A stretch of DNA of 15,444 nucleotides from Brevundimonas sp. UBA2388 (GTDB taxonomy: Bacteria; Pseudomonadota; Alphaproteobacteria; Caulobacterales; Caulobacteraceae), in contig DDSO01000019.1 in assembly GCA_002343425.1 (NCBI GenBank), forward strand, positions 4,082-19,525. The letters are read 5' to 3'. Position 1 is the first letter of the stretch; each line of letters opens with the position of its first letter. The notes below the pieces were generated by a model. It did not search any database. It was not told where the DNA came from and saw only the letters and a list, made by a program, of their open reading frames with translations. Shown here piece after piece: positions 1 to 7,950 of the stretch. The position numbers and the translations under genes were made by a program.

Positions 1-818
1 ACCATGCAGCCGATGTTGCCGTCGAGGGCGACATAGGCGAGGTCCCATTCCGAGGCCTCGATCTCCTTGGCGTCTTCCTCGGTCTCGTCGCGCAGCGCCT
101 TCATGTCCTCGTGGCGGAACAGCGCATTGCCGTCGAAGCTGACCTTGGCGTCCAGCACCCGCAGATGACCGTCCTTCATGACGATCAGCGGATTGACCTC
201 CAGCATCGCCATGTCCTTTTCGACGAAGGCTTTGTAGAGGATGGGGAACAGGCTCTCGCCGTCCTTCGCCGCATCGCCGGTCAGGCCGTAGGCGGTGTTG
301 ATCTCGGCGACATTGGCGGGCGTCACGCCGGCTTCCGGGTCGATGTCGATGGTCAGGATCTTCTCGGGCGTGTCATGGGCGACCGCCTCGATGTCCATGC
401 CGCCCTCGGTCGACACCACGAAGGACACGCGGCCCGTCGAACGGTCGACCAGCAGCGAGCAATAGAGCTCGCGGTCAATGTCGGCGCCGTCCTCGATATA
501 GAGGCGGTTGACCTGTTTGCCGGCCGGGCCGGTCTGGGCGGTGACGAGCGTATTGCCCAGCATCTCTTTCGCATTCTTGACCACGTCCTCGATCGAGAAG
601 GCGAGGCGGACGCCGCCCTTGGCGTCGGCCGGCAGCTCCTTGAACTTGCCCTTGCCTCGGCCGCCCGCGTGGATCTGTGACTTCACGACATAGAGCGGGC
701 CGGGAAGTTGCTTCGCGGCGGCCTCGGCCTGATCAGCCGAGGTGATGGCGACGCCCTCGGCGACCGGTGCGCCAAAGCCCTTCAGGACCTGTTTGGCCTG
801 GTATTCGTGGATGTTCAT
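1..818 (-). CDS. sucC: Succinyl-CoA ligase (ADP-forming) beta subunit, partial (3' end outside window)
   Basis: Read on the minus strand from the ATG at 816-818, the protein begins [16 protein letters not shown], the standard SucC N-terminus. The first 272 or so residues of a family that is usually near 400 are present, and the reading frame runs off the left edge. Visible landmarks are the ATP-grasp segment [17 protein letters not shown] near residues 43-59, the block EVNPLIV, and the GNIGCMV stretch at the window edge. The enzyme couples succinyl-CoA cleavage to ATP synthesis in the TCA cycle, working with SucD, which would be expected beyond the left edge. No strong Shine-Dalgarno sequence is seen before the ATG. 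An 82-bp gap containing a perfect hairpin separates it from the upstream MFS gene on the same strand. Identity is near certain. Confidence 0.97.
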   Translation of the reverse strand, partial: MNIHEYQAKQVLKGFGAPVAEGVAITSADQAEAAAKQLPGPLYVVKSQIHAGGRGKGKFKELPADAKGGVRLAFSIEDVVKNAKEMLGNTLVTAQTGPAGKQVNRLYIEDGADIDRELYCSLLVDRSTGRVSFVVSTEGGMDIEAVAHDTPEKILTIDIDPEAGVTPANVAEINTAYGLTGDAAKDGESLFPILYKAFVEKDMAMLEVNPLIVMKDGHLRVLDAKVSFDGNALFRHEDMKALRDETEEDAKEIEASEWDLAYVALDGNIGCM

Positions 819-864
819 GGAGAGGCGCCGCCGGACTGCTGGGAGGAGTTGCGGCGCTTATAGG

Positions 865-888
865 GGTTGCGCCTTCGCAGGCGCAACC
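865..888 (-). terminator. Perfect 10-bp hairpin between the MFS gene and sucC (possible terminator)
   Basis: GGTTGCGCCT at 865-874 and AGGCGCAACC at 879-888 pair perfectly around a 4-base loop (TCGC). It lies 12 bp past the stop codon of the MFS gene and upstream of sucC. Read on the minus strand, the stem is followed by CCCTATAAG, so there is no true U-tract. It could be a weak terminator or a processing or 3'-stabilising hairpin. Confidence 0.5.
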
Positions 889-900
889 GTCACCCCGCGA

Positions 901-2412
901 TCAGTCCACCCAGTCCTTCTTCAGCGTCCTTGAAGCCCCGATCAGCAGGAAGGCGGCGAGCACATAGAAGCCCATGCCGGTGTAGATCGCCCAGCGCAGG
1001 CTTTCCTCGCCGAACCGGGGCGCCAGCAGGTCGCTCATCCAGCCGAAATAGTAGAAGCCGACGGCGATGCCGAGCAGGTTGTTCAGCAGCAGGAACAGGG
1101 CAGAGGCGGTAGACCGCATCGGGGCCGGCACCAGATGCTGGATCGATGCCGTGATCGGCCCGAGCCAGGCCAGGTTCAGCCCGGTCGGGATGATGAAGAT
1201 CAGGAAGGCCAGAATCAGCTGCTGGGCATTGGTACCGCCGCCCGGAATGACCAGCCCGATCAGCCAGGGCGAGTTCATCGCCAGGATGAACATCGGCGCC
1301 GAGATCAGGAAGGCGATGGCCGGGGTCAGCGGATAGGCGCCCTTGCCGCGCTTCGACAGTTTGTCGGCGATGGCGCCGCCGGCCCAGATCCCGAGGACCC
1401 CGCCGATCAGGGCGATGCCGGCATAGTACCAGCTGGTCTGCGACAGGGTCAGGCCAAAGCTGCGCATGAAGAACAGGGGCAGCCAGCCGGCGACGCCGTA
1501 GCCGCACACCGAGGACGACGCCGCGCCGAGCGCCAGCAGCCAGAAGCTCGGTTTTGGAATGACCGCCGAGGCGGTGCGGCGCGCGATCGTCAGGGAAATG
1601 CCGATCACCATGGCCAGCAGGCCGCCGAAGGCGAACACCAGCGGATTGCCGAGCGCCAGACCGCCAAAATGGATGAGGGCGGCCAGGGAGAGCGCGCCGA
1701 GACCGAGACCCAGCATGATCAGGGCCGCGATCGCGCCAGACTTGCCCGAGCCGACCACGGGCGCAGCGGCGATGGCCGCCAGCTCGGCCTCGGTCTTGAT
1801 CGTATCCGTCCCGCCCCGTTTGGGATTGCGAACCGTCAGCAGAAGCACCGGCGCGAGCAGCACACCGGCGAGGCCGACAACGATAAAGGCCGTACGCCAG
1901 CCGTAGGTCGCGGCCAGCAGGCCGCCGACCAGCGTGCCCGCGGCCGTGCCCAGCGGAATCCCGAAGGCGAACGCCGCCAGCGCCCGCGCCCGCTGATGCG
2001 GCGGGAAATAGTCGGCGACGAGCGAATAGGCCGGCGCGACGCCGCCCGCCTCGCCGATGCCCACGCCCATGCGGAACAGGAACAACTGGGTGAAGGATGT
2101 GGCCACGCCGCACAGGGCGGTGAATCCGGACCAGACGGTCAGGGCGCCGGTCATGATCCAGACCCGGCTGTAGCGGTCGGCCAGCCAGGCCAGGGGTATG
2201 GCGAGAGTCGAATAGACTGAGGCGAAAGCGATGCCGCCCAGCAGGCCGAACTGGCTGTCGGACAGGCCGAACTCCGCCTTCAGCGGCGCCGCGAGGATGC
2301 CGATGATCTGGCGATCCAGAAAGTTCAGCATGTAGACGAGGATCAGAATCGCCAGGACATAGAAGCGATATCCGGGCCGTTCAGCCCGCGCGGCGGCATC
2401 CGTGGCGGTCAT
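901..2412 (-). CDS. Spinster-type MFS transporter
   Basis: A 503-residue inner-membrane transporter of the major facilitator superfamily with about 12 hydrophobic segments. The N-terminal helix carries NFLDRQIIGIL (residues 30-40), a hallmark of the spinster-like/sphingolipid-transporter branch. Motif A appears as LAWLADRYSR at 74-83, and GVGIGEAGG follows in helix 4. A polar central loop with NPKRGG lies near residue 200 between the two six-helix halves. The start at 2410-2412 is preceded on the minus strand by a purine-rich GAGGGAAA at suitable spacing. The gene follows the TonB-dependent receptor on the same strand but is separated from it by an intrinsic terminator, so any co-transcription would depend on read-through. 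Outer-membrane receptor plus inner-membrane MFS suggests one uptake route. The substrate is not readable; this branch in alphaproteobacteria is often found near catabolic genes for organic acids, aromatics or sterol-like compounds. Confidence 0.9.
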   Translation of the reverse strand: MTATDAAARAERPGYRFYVLAILILVYMLNFLDRQIIGILAAPLKAEFGLSDSQFGLLGGIAFASVYSTLAIPLAWLADRYSRVWIMTGALTVWSGFTALCGVATSFTQLFLFRMGVGIGEAGGVAPAYSLVADYFPPHQRARALAAFAFGIPLGTAAGTLVGGLLAATYGWRTAFIVVGLAGVLLAPVLLLTVRNPKRGGTDTIKTEAELAAIAAAPVVGSGKSGAIAALIMLGLGLGALSLAALIHFGGLALGNPLVFAFGGLLAMVIGISLTIARRTASAVIPKPSFWLLALGAASSSVCGYGVAGWLPLFFMRSFGLTLSQTSWYYAGIALIGGVLGIWAGGAIADKLSKRGKGAYPLTPAIAFLISAPMFILAMNSPWLIGLVIPGGGTNAQQLILAFLIFIIPTGLNLAWLGPITASIQHLVPAPMRSTASALFLLLNNLLGIAVGFYYFGWMSDLLAPRFGEESLRWAIYTGMGFYVLAAFLLIGASRTLKKDWVD

Positions 2413-2474
2413 GGCGTTTCCCTCGACTGGTCTTCTTGTTGGACGGGACGGTAGCGTTGCTTTGGGGCAGCGCC

Positions 2475-2512
2475 AAAGAAAAAGGGCGGCGGCTCAGGTG
2501 AACCGCCGCCCT
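2475..2512 (-). terminator. Rho-independent terminator of the TonB-dependent receptor gene
   Basis: AGGGCGGCGG at 2483-2492 and CCGCCGCCCT at 2503-2512 form a perfect 10-bp GC-rich stem with a 10-base loop. On the minus strand the stem is directly followed by a T-rich tract, TTTTTCTTT (2475-2483). It lies 40 bp after the receptor stop codon and before the MFS start. Stem, orientation and U-tract all agree. Confidence 0.88.
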
Positions 2513-2552
2513 GGATCAGATGCGATCAGGCTTCAGGAGTCTTTTCGGCGGA

Positions 2553-4751
2553 TCAGAACTTGACCTGCAGCGACGCCGTGACGGTCTGCGGCGGGCCGTA
2601 GTAGCCGATGATCGAGTTGTCGAAGAGCGCGCCCGGGAAGTTGTAGCCGCCGACGCGGTACTCTTCGTCGGTCAGGTTCTTGCCGTAGAGGCCGACAGTG
2701 AAGCGGTCAGTCGGGTCGGTCCAGACGATCGACAGATCAACCAGCGAATAGGCCTGCTGATCCAGCACGGGGTTCGGGAACTCGAACTGGCTGTAGTCGC
2801 CGCGGTAGCTGACCGACGGGGTCACCGCCAGCTGGCCGCCGCCGACGTCGCCGATCCAGGTGAGGCCGAGATAGCCGGTCCATTCCGGAGCGTTCTGAAG
2901 CACGACCTGGCTGGAGATGTCCTCGTACATCGCCGTGCCGAGATTGTAGCGCAGGAACTCCTCGAAATCGGAGTTCAGATAGCCGACGGCGAAGTTGGCG
3001 TGCAAGCCGTCGAGGATGCGGAGCTGACCCTCGAGTTCAAAGCCGTAGAAGGTCGAGGAGCCGACGTTGTCGACGAAGCTGGCGATGCCGCCAACAGCGG
3101 GCACCTGGGTGGTGACCTGCTGGTCCTGGTATTCGTTGTAGAAGGCCGAGGCGGCGAACGTCAGGCGATCGAGCGCGCCCTTCAGACCGATCTCCCAGGA
3201 GTCGACGGTTTCGGGGTCATAGCCATTGACCGTGTCAGGGGTGAACACGGCGTCGCCGCGCATGTCGAAGCCGCCCGACTTGAAGCCCTGCGAGAACGAG
3301 ACGTAGGTCGTCATGTCATCCGTGAGATCGTAGGAAAGCGCGATCCGCGGCGTGAACTGGGTGAAGTCCTTGGTGTTGGTGTAGTTGGTCCGCACCAGCA
3401 GAGGGGCGCGCACTGTCCCGCCCAGAATGGGGCTGCGGGTCGCGCCCAGGTAGTTGGCCCGGAACACCGTCCCCGTCTTGGTGTCGAGCGTGTAGCGCAT
3501 GCCGATGCCGAGGTGCAGGCGGTCGGTGATGTCGAGGTTCACGTCGGCGAATCCGGCCCAGCTCTCGGTATCGACCGAGCCACCGGTGCCGATGACGATG
3601 CCGGCGCCGCCCAGGATGGTGTCGAAGGCGCCCTCGGCATGGCCGTCCAGATAGAAGATGCCGGCCACGCCCTGGACCCGGTCGTAGTCGAACAGGAACT
3701 GGAACTCCTGCGTCAGCTGATCATCAGCGTAGTAGGCGGGGATATCCAGCGTGGGCAGAGGCGTGTTGTCGAAATCGATGACCGTGTCCGTGTCGCCCTC
3801 GCGCCAGGCGGTGATCGACTTGAAGGTCCAGTTGTCGTTCAGATCGAGCCGGATGGTCGCCGAAGCGCCCTGGTTCATCACCGAGTTGTCGTCGCCGACG
3901 CCGGCGTTGGTGTCGTAGACGCTCGGTAGAACCGCGCCGGCGGGCGTGGCACCGGCGAGTTCACGGTGGCCGTGGCGGGGGTTGGAGTCGTCCTGGACCC
4001 GGTCAAAGGCGAGGCGGATCGACATGTCGTCGCGCGGCTCCCACTCGGCGCTGATGCGGCCAGCGAGGACATCCTTGTTGTAGTGTTCGGCGCCGGTGTT
4101 GATGTTGGTGCCGTAGCCGTCACGCTGATACGAGGCGACCGCGCCGCCGACGCGGAAATTGTCGGCGAGCGGGATGCTGCCGGCTGCCATCAGATCAATC
4201 TGGTTGAAGCTGCCGAAGGCGCCGCGCAGGGTCAGCTCCGGATCGCTCGACAGGCCGTTGGTGACATATTTGACCGCGCCGCCGACGGTGTTGCGGCCGT
4301 ACAGCGAACCTTGCGGGCCGCGCAGCACTTCGATGCGCTGGACATCATAGATGTCGAGAACGGCGCCCTGCGGGCGGGCGACGTAGACGTCATCGACATA
4401 CAGGCCCACGCCGGGCTCGAAGCCCCACAGCGGATCCTGCTGGCCGACGCCGCGGATGAAGGAGATCAGGGTCGAGTTCGAACCGCGGGCGACCTGAACA
4501 GTGGCGTTCGGGGTCTGCTGCTGCAGGGCGGTGATGTCCGAGGCGCCGGTCTGTTCCAGGCGCTCTTCGCCGATGGCCGAGACCGAGATCGGCACGTCCT
4601 TCAGCAGCTCGTCGCGGCGGCGGGCGCTGACAACGACGTCGTCAAGCGCGGAGACCCCGTCCTGCGGCGCGGCGTCCTGGGCCATCGCGAAGGTGGAGAG
4701 CGCGCTCCAGGCGGCTCCGGCAAGCAAGGCGGTCTTTACATAGCGGTTCAT
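2553..4751 (-). CDS. TonB-dependent outer-membrane receptor
   Basis: A 732-residue receptor. It has a Sec signal peptide (MNRYVKTALLAGAAWSAL, predicted cut after AMA at 24). A TonB-box-like LDDVVVSA at 36-43 and a plug domain follow, the plug containing FIRGVGQQDP (98-107), GVGLYVDDVYVARPQG and EVLRGPQGSLYGRNTVGG (141-158). The rest is a beta-barrel with alternating hydrophobic strands, and it ends in the aromatic residue typical of outer-membrane barrels (SLQVKF). The length is normal for the family. It would import a scarce or bulky substrate across the outer membrane using energy from TonB-ExbBD. The plug style matches the large sphingomonad/Caulobacter receptor group whose substrates are mostly unknown, so a siderophore role should not be assumed. 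The neighbours are a downstream MFS transporter and a divergent TetR-LytTR regulator pair. A LacI-type operator-like site sits 68 bp upstream of the start. Confidence 0.95.
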   Translation of the reverse strand: MNRYVKTALLAGAAWSALSTFAMAQDAAPQDGVSALDDVVVSARRRDELLKDVPISVSAIGEERLEQTGASDITALQQQTPNATVQVARGSNSTLISFIRGVGQQDPLWGFEPGVGLYVDDVYVARPQGAVLDIYDVQRIEVLRGPQGSLYGRNTVGGAVKYVTNGLSSDPELTLRGAFGSFNQIDLMAAGSIPLADNFRVGGAVASYQRDGYGTNINTGAEHYNKDVLAGRISAEWEPRDDMSIRLAFDRVQDDSNPRHGHRELAGATPAGAVLPSVYDTNAGVGDDNSVMNQGASATIRLDLNDNWTFKSITAWREGDTDTVIDFDNTPLPTLDIPAYYADDQLTQEFQFLFDYDRVQGVAGIFYLDGHAEGAFDTILGGAGIVIGTGGSVDTESWAGFADVNLDITDRLHLGIGMRYTLDTKTGTVFRANYLGATRSPILGGTVRAPLLVRTNYTNTKDFTQFTPRIALSYDLTDDMTTYVSFSQGFKSGGFDMRGDAVFTPDTVNGYDPETVDSWEIGLKGALDRLTFAASAFYNEYQDQQVTTQVPAVGGIASFVDNVGSSTFYGFELEGQLRILDGLHANFAVGYLNSDFEEFLRYNLGTAMYEDISSQVVLQNAPEWTGYLGLTWIGDVGGGQLAVTPSVSYRGDYSQFEFPNPVLDQQAYSLVDLSIVWTDPTDRFTVGLYGKNLTDEEYRVGGYNFPGALFDNSIIGYYGPPQTVTASLQVKF

Positions 4752-4818
4752 GGTAGCCCCAGTCCTGTGATTTCCAGCCCGATGACGCTTTTATTCAGCG
4801 TTCAATGATTTTCTGGAA

Positions 4819-4832
4819 CGTAATCGTTTTCA
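4819..4832 (-). promoter_or_regulatory. LacI-family-type operator-like site upstream of the TonB-dependent receptor
   Basis: On the minus strand the bases read TGAAAACGATTACG. This agrees at 13 of 14 positions with the general LacI/GalR-family operator pattern TGWAARCGNTTWCA, including the central CG. It also contains the 12-bp palindrome-like AACG-ATTA-CGTT. It lies 68 bp upstream of the receptor start. LacI-type regulation of TonB-dependent receptors is known in Caulobacter and Xanthomonas. No LacI-family gene is in this window, so the binder is unknown. Confidence 0.4.
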
Positions 4833-4879
4833 GCCGCCTGTCAAACGGCTCCGCTTCCATGACATCACCGGCAGGCCGA

Positions 4880-4900
4880 CCTGTGGCGCCGTTGCACAGG
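4880..4900 (+). promoter_or_regulatory. 21-bp dyad just upstream of the TetR gene (possible autoregulatory operator)
   Basis: CCTGTG (4880-4885) and CACAGG (4895-4900) form inverted 6-bp arms with a 9-bp spacer. The site ends 28 bp before the preferred TetR start. TetR-family regulators usually bind dyads of this size in the intergenic region next to their own gene. The arms are short, so chance is possible. Confidence 0.3.
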
Positions 4901-4928
4901 CGGGGCGATGCGGCCTAGCTTCAGCCTC

Positions 4929-5630
4929 ATGACCAAGCTCGATGCGCCGACCGCAAAACGAGGCCGTCCGCCCAAGGCCAAGGCCGCCGGCGCCGCCGAT
5001 ACGCGGGACCTGATCCTCGACGCGGCGGAGGACCTGTTCTCCAAACACGGCTTCTATGGCGTGACTATCCGGGAGGTGGCGCGGGAGGCGGGCGTGGATA
5101 CGGCGCTGGTCCACTACTATTTCGGTGCCAAGCGGGGACTGTTCGACGCGGTGTTTCTGCGGCGGGCCGAGGTCTGGAACAATGAACGGGTCGACGCCAT
5201 CAACCGCTATTCCGCCGAGATGGGAGACGGAATGACGCTTGAAGGCCTGTTCGAAGCATTTCTCCGGCCGCCGTTCCAGTGGTCGATGAAGGGCGGGCCG
5301 GGGTGGAAGCACTATTCGGCGCTGGTGGCCCAGACCAACGCCAACCCTACTTTCGGCGGCGAGACCATGGCCCGCTATTATGACCCGGCGATCCGGCGGC
5401 TGATCGAACTGATCAAGCGCGTTCTGCCGAACGCCCGGGAGGTCGATCTTTACTGGGCCTATCACAACCTTTCGGGGGCGCTGACGCTGACGCTGGGCGA
5501 GACGGGAAGACTTGACCGGTTGTCCGGCGGGCTGTGCCGGTCGGGCGATCTGGAGAGCGCCTGCGACTATATGGTCAGGTTCGCGGCGGCCGGGTTCCGG
5601 GCGGTCTGCGGGCCGGCGGATCCGGCATGA
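4929..5630 (+). CDS. TetR/AcrR-family transcriptional regulator
   Basis: A 233-residue one-component repressor or activator. The N-terminal DNA-binding domain spans about residues 24-72. It contains RDLILDAAEDLFSKHGFYG, then the helix-turn-helix VTIREVAREAGVDTALVHYYF and the follow-on AKRGLFDAVF. A basic GRPPK stretch (12-16) precedes it. The C-terminal ligand/dimerisation part (FEAFLRPPFQWSMKG onward) is typical in length, but the ligand cannot be inferred. I prefer the ATG at 4929 because the protein then begins MTKLDAPTAKRGRPPK; an in-frame ATG at 4908 adds MRPSFSL and has AGGCGGGG just upstream, so it cannot be excluded. The gene is divergent from the TonB-dependent receptor, a usual arrangement for regulator and target. 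Its stop codon overlaps the start of the LytTR gene (ATGA). Confidence 0.93.
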   Translation: MTKLDAPTAKRGRPPKAKAAGAADTRDLILDAAEDLFSKHGFYGVTIREVAREAGVDTALVHYYFGAKRGLFDAVFLRRAEVWNNERVDAINRYSAEMGDGMTLEGLFEAFLRPPFQWSMKGGPGWKHYSALVAQTNANPTFGGETMARYYDPAIRRLIELIKRVLPNAREVDLYWAYHNLSGALTLTLGETGRLDRLSGGLCRSGDLESACDYMVRFAAAGFRAVCGPADPA

Positions 5631-6406
5631 GCGAGGTGGAGACGTCGAGGGACGTCGTGCGGTTGTCGATCGATCGCGGGCTGCTGCGCGGCCTCGGGGT
5701 GGCGCTCGGCGGCGGGGTGCTGCTGGCGCTGACCGAGGCGTTCGGGATGAGCGGGACGTCGCTGCTGTTCCGGCTGGCGTACTGGCTGCCGCTCATGCTG
5801 ATGGGAGCCCTCTGGGGGCATGTCTGCTCCCTGCTGGTCGAGCGCCATGTCGACATGGACCGGCGGCCGTTGCTGGCGGTCGTGGCGCTGACGCTGGTGA
5901 TGTCCGGGCCGCTGGTGGTCCTGGTCTGGGCACTTACCAGCTGGTTTTTCGATGGCGACCGGTCGGTTGATCTCGCCCGGCTGCCGGCCTTCATCGGGCC
6001 GGTGCTGGTGGTGACGGCGACGATCAGTGCCCTGAATGTCTTCCTGGCGCGGACCCCCGTGCAGACCCACGCCGCGGCGCCGGGGGCGAAGCCCGCACGG
6101 TTCATCGACCGGCTGCCGTTCAAGCTGAGGGGCGCGGCGATCCGGGCGGTGTCGTCCGAGGACCATTATCTGCGCATCCATACCGACCGCGGATCGGACC
6201 TGATCCTGATGCGGCTGTCCGACGCCCTGACCGAGCTGGAAGGTCTGGAGGGGGCCCAGACGCACCGCAGCTGGTGGGTGGCCAGGGACGCCGTTCGGGA
6301 CGTCAGCCGCGGCGACGGCCGGGCGACCCTGACGCTGGAGGGCGGCATCGAGGCGCCGGTCAGCCGCCGCTACGCCAGGGCCCTGCGCGACGCCGGCTGG
6401 TACTAG
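5627..6406 (+). CDS. Membrane-anchored LytTR-domain transcriptional regulator
   Basis: A 259-residue protein in two parts. Residues about 20-140 contain four hydrophobic segments (around 20-38, 46-70, 82-106 and 119-140). Residues about 160-259 form a LytTR DNA-binding domain: FKLRGAAIRAVSSEDHYLRI, then a loop, then DLILMRLSDALTEL and THRSWWVARDAV, ending with the family-typical SRRYARALRDAGWY. LytTR domains bind DNA as regulators, here apparently from the inner membrane with no receiver domain, so this is a one-component membrane regulator. The start is the ATG that overlaps the TetR stop by 4 bp. The frame also stays open upstream to a GTG at 5534, but that start would overlap TetR by 97 bp. 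Tight coupling implies co-production with TetR. The signal sensed is unknown. It ends 48 bp from the convergent carotenoid oxygenase gene. Confidence 0.9.
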   Translation: MSEVETSRDVVRLSIDRGLLRGLGVALGGGVLLALTEAFGMSGTSLLFRLAYWLPLMLMGALWGHVCSLLVERHVDMDRRPLLAVVALTLVMSGPLVVLVWALTSWFFDGDRSVDLARLPAFIGPVLVVTATISALNVFLARTPVQTHAAAPGAKPARFIDRLPFKLRGAAIRAVSSEDHYLRIHTDRGSDLILMRLSDALTELEGLEGAQTHRSWWVARDAVRDVSRGDGRATLTLEGGIEAPVSRRYARALRDAGWY

Positions 6407-6454
6407 GGCTTTTTGGCCTAACGCTCATCGCGCGGCGGCTCGCTGCTTGAGGCC

Positions 6455-7915
6455 CTACCCCGCCCACACCCCGTGGAAACCGGCGGGCAGGGCGACGTCG
6501 GCGCGCCAGGTGGCGACCGGGCCCTCGGCGACGCGGGCGGCGTCGAAGGCGTGGAGTTCGGTGACGCCCTCGGCGAGGTTGATCGAGGGGGCGATCAGCC
6601 AGGCGTCGGCCTCGTCCGGGCCGCGCGGGACGAAGACCGCCTCTTCCACGATCTGGGCATCGCCAAAGAGGAAGGTGTCCGGGCGGCCCGTGTCCCAGTC
6701 CCAGGTGGCGAGGCCGGTGGGCAGTGGGCGATCGGGGCGCTCGCCGGCGACGTGGACGGTCAGGCGGCGCGGCAGGCCGGCGCGGCGCGGATCGCTTTTC
6801 GGGAACTCGGCGGTGACGCCGCTGGAGACCATTTCGGCGCGACCGTCCGTATGCAGCGTAATCAGGTTCAGCACCGCATGTTCGCCGGGCACCACGCCGC
6901 GCTGTTCGACCAGCACCCGGGCGCCGTCGATGGCGAAGGCCACGTCCTTGCCGGCGGCGACGTCGAAGCGGATCGTGCCGGAGGCGTCCTCCCAGGCGTC
7001 GCCGAGATGGAAATAGCTGAAGGTCGGCAGTTCGAAGATCCGGCGGCGCGACAGGTCGGCCTTGTCGATGACCAGGACCTGGGTCCCCATGTCCGGCTTC
7101 CAGGTGAATCGCGCGGCATAGGGCAGGCCGCTGCGGCCGAAGATCCAGGGCTGGAGCACCAGGATCAGGTGGCGGGCCGTGGCGGTGAAGTCGTGCATGA
7201 AGCTGGCGCGCGGCAGGTCGATGACCTCGGCTGTGTGCAGGCTGCGGTCGGCGTTGAGCCGCCAGATGATGGCCTTGTCGGCGTCCAGGCCGATGTTCCA
7301 GATCGTGCCGTCGGGATCGTAGCGGGGATGGGCCTGGAAGGGCATGCCCTTGAGGTCGTCGCGCAGGCTGACGAACCGTTTGGTCGACAGGTCCGAGGCG
7401 TTCATGGCCAGCGGCGCGCCGCCTTCCCAGAGAGCCCAGACCTCGTCGCCGGCGACCATGACGGCAGTGTTGGCGGCGTTGGCGTCATCGGTGCCGCCGA
7501 TGCGGGCGCGGCTGTCGCCAACGGTGCCGAAGCCGGGGGTGACGACGGCGTCGATCTCGCTCTCCCAGCGGCGTTTGGGGGTGTCGGCGAAGCGGGCCTC
7601 GAGGGTGACCTGGCCGTCGTTGACGCGGAAGGCCCGCATCAGGCCGTCGCCGTCGAACCAGTGGGTGGCCGAGCCGCCGGGGCGGCGGAACTTGCCCGGG
7701 CCGTTACGGAACAGGGTCCCCGTCAGGTCGGCCGGGGCGCGGCCGTGGACCAGCCGCATGGCGCGGGGAGCGATGTCGGCCTCGAGGTCGGCGGTGGCCA
7801 GGGCCCAGTCGGCGGTCGCCTGCATGGCGACCATGGCGCGGACCGTTTCCGGGGTGATCACGGCGGCTGACAGGGCGGCGGCGCCCATCAGGAAGTTTCG
7901 GCGGGACGTTTGCAT
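6455..7915 (-). CDS. Carotenoid oxygenase family protein with Tat signal (carotenoid/stilbene cleavage dioxygenase type)
   Basis: A 486-residue non-heme iron oxygenase of the carotenoid cleavage/RPE65/lignostilbene dioxygenase family. All four expected iron-ligand histidines are visible: H196 (FQAHPRYD), H241 (FMHDF), H303 (FSYFHLGDAWED) and H481 (GFHGVWAG). Family blocks also include GTLFRNGPGKF (66-76), HWFDGDGLM (85-93) and EEAVFVPR (424-431). The N-terminus MQTSRRNFLMGAAALSAAV is a twin-arginine (Tat) signal, so the folded metalloenzyme is probably exported to the periplasm. The start at 7913-7915 is supported by AGGAGA (7923-7928) 7 nt upstream; the frame stays open further upstream but would overlap the DUF2141 gene and bury the Tat signal. 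It follows DUF2141 by 35 bp on the same strand, so they probably share a transcript. The substrate could be an apocarotenoid, carotenoid or stilbene-like aromatic; the sequence does not decide. Confidence 0.92.
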   Translation of the reverse strand: MQTSRRNFLMGAAALSAAVITPETVRAMVAMQATADWALATADLEADIAPRAMRLVHGRAPADLTGTLFRNGPGKFRRPGGSATHWFDGDGLMRAFRVNDGQVTLEARFADTPKRRWESEIDAVVTPGFGTVGDSRARIGGTDDANAANTAVMVAGDEVWALWEGGAPLAMNASDLSTKRFVSLRDDLKGMPFQAHPRYDPDGTIWNIGLDADKAIIWRLNADRSLHTAEVIDLPRASFMHDFTATARHLILVLQPWIFGRSGLPYAARFTWKPDMGTQVLVIDKADLSRRRIFELPTFSYFHLGDAWEDASGTIRFDVAAGKDVAFAIDGARVLVEQRGVVPGEHAVLNLITLHTDGRAEMVSSGVTAEFPKSDPRRAGLPRRLTVHVAGERPDRPLPTGLATWDWDTGRPDTFLFGDAQIVEEAVFVPRGPDEADAWLIAPSINLAEGVTELHAFDAARVAEGPVATWRADVALPAGFHGVWAG

Positions 7916-7922
7916 GAAGGTC

Positions 7923-7928
7923 TCTCCT
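7923..7928 (-). promoter_or_regulatory. Ribosome binding site that fixes the carotenoid oxygenase start
   Basis: AGGAGA on the minus strand, 7 nt before the ATG at 7913-7915. It selects this start over a longer open frame reaching 8011 and places the Tat motif at the very N-terminus. Confidence 0.8.
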
Positions 7929-7950
7929 GATGGGCGGCGCGGGCGGCGGA

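Noticed and set aside
1135..2220. Long plus-strand open frame opposite the MFS gene
   Set aside because: The translation is a low-complexity Arg/Gln/Gly/Asp-rich shadow of the MFS gene, with no domain and no RBS. High-GC coding DNA often leaves the opposite strand open.
2520..3929. 469-codon plus-strand frame opposite the TonB-dependent receptor
   Set aside because: Val/Gly/Asp/Arg-rich antisense shadow. The minus-strand receptor is fully explained by signal peptide, plug and barrel.
5534..5626. Extended N-terminus for the LytTR protein from a GTG at 5534
   Set aside because: It would overlap the TetR gene by 97 bp. The ATG at 5627 gives the common 4-bp ATGA coupling.
6473..7870. 465-codon plus-strand frame opposite the carotenoid oxygenase
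   Set aside because: Gly/Asp/Val-rich antisense frame with no recognisable domain; the minus-strand gene has a Tat signal, an RBS and four catalytic histidines.
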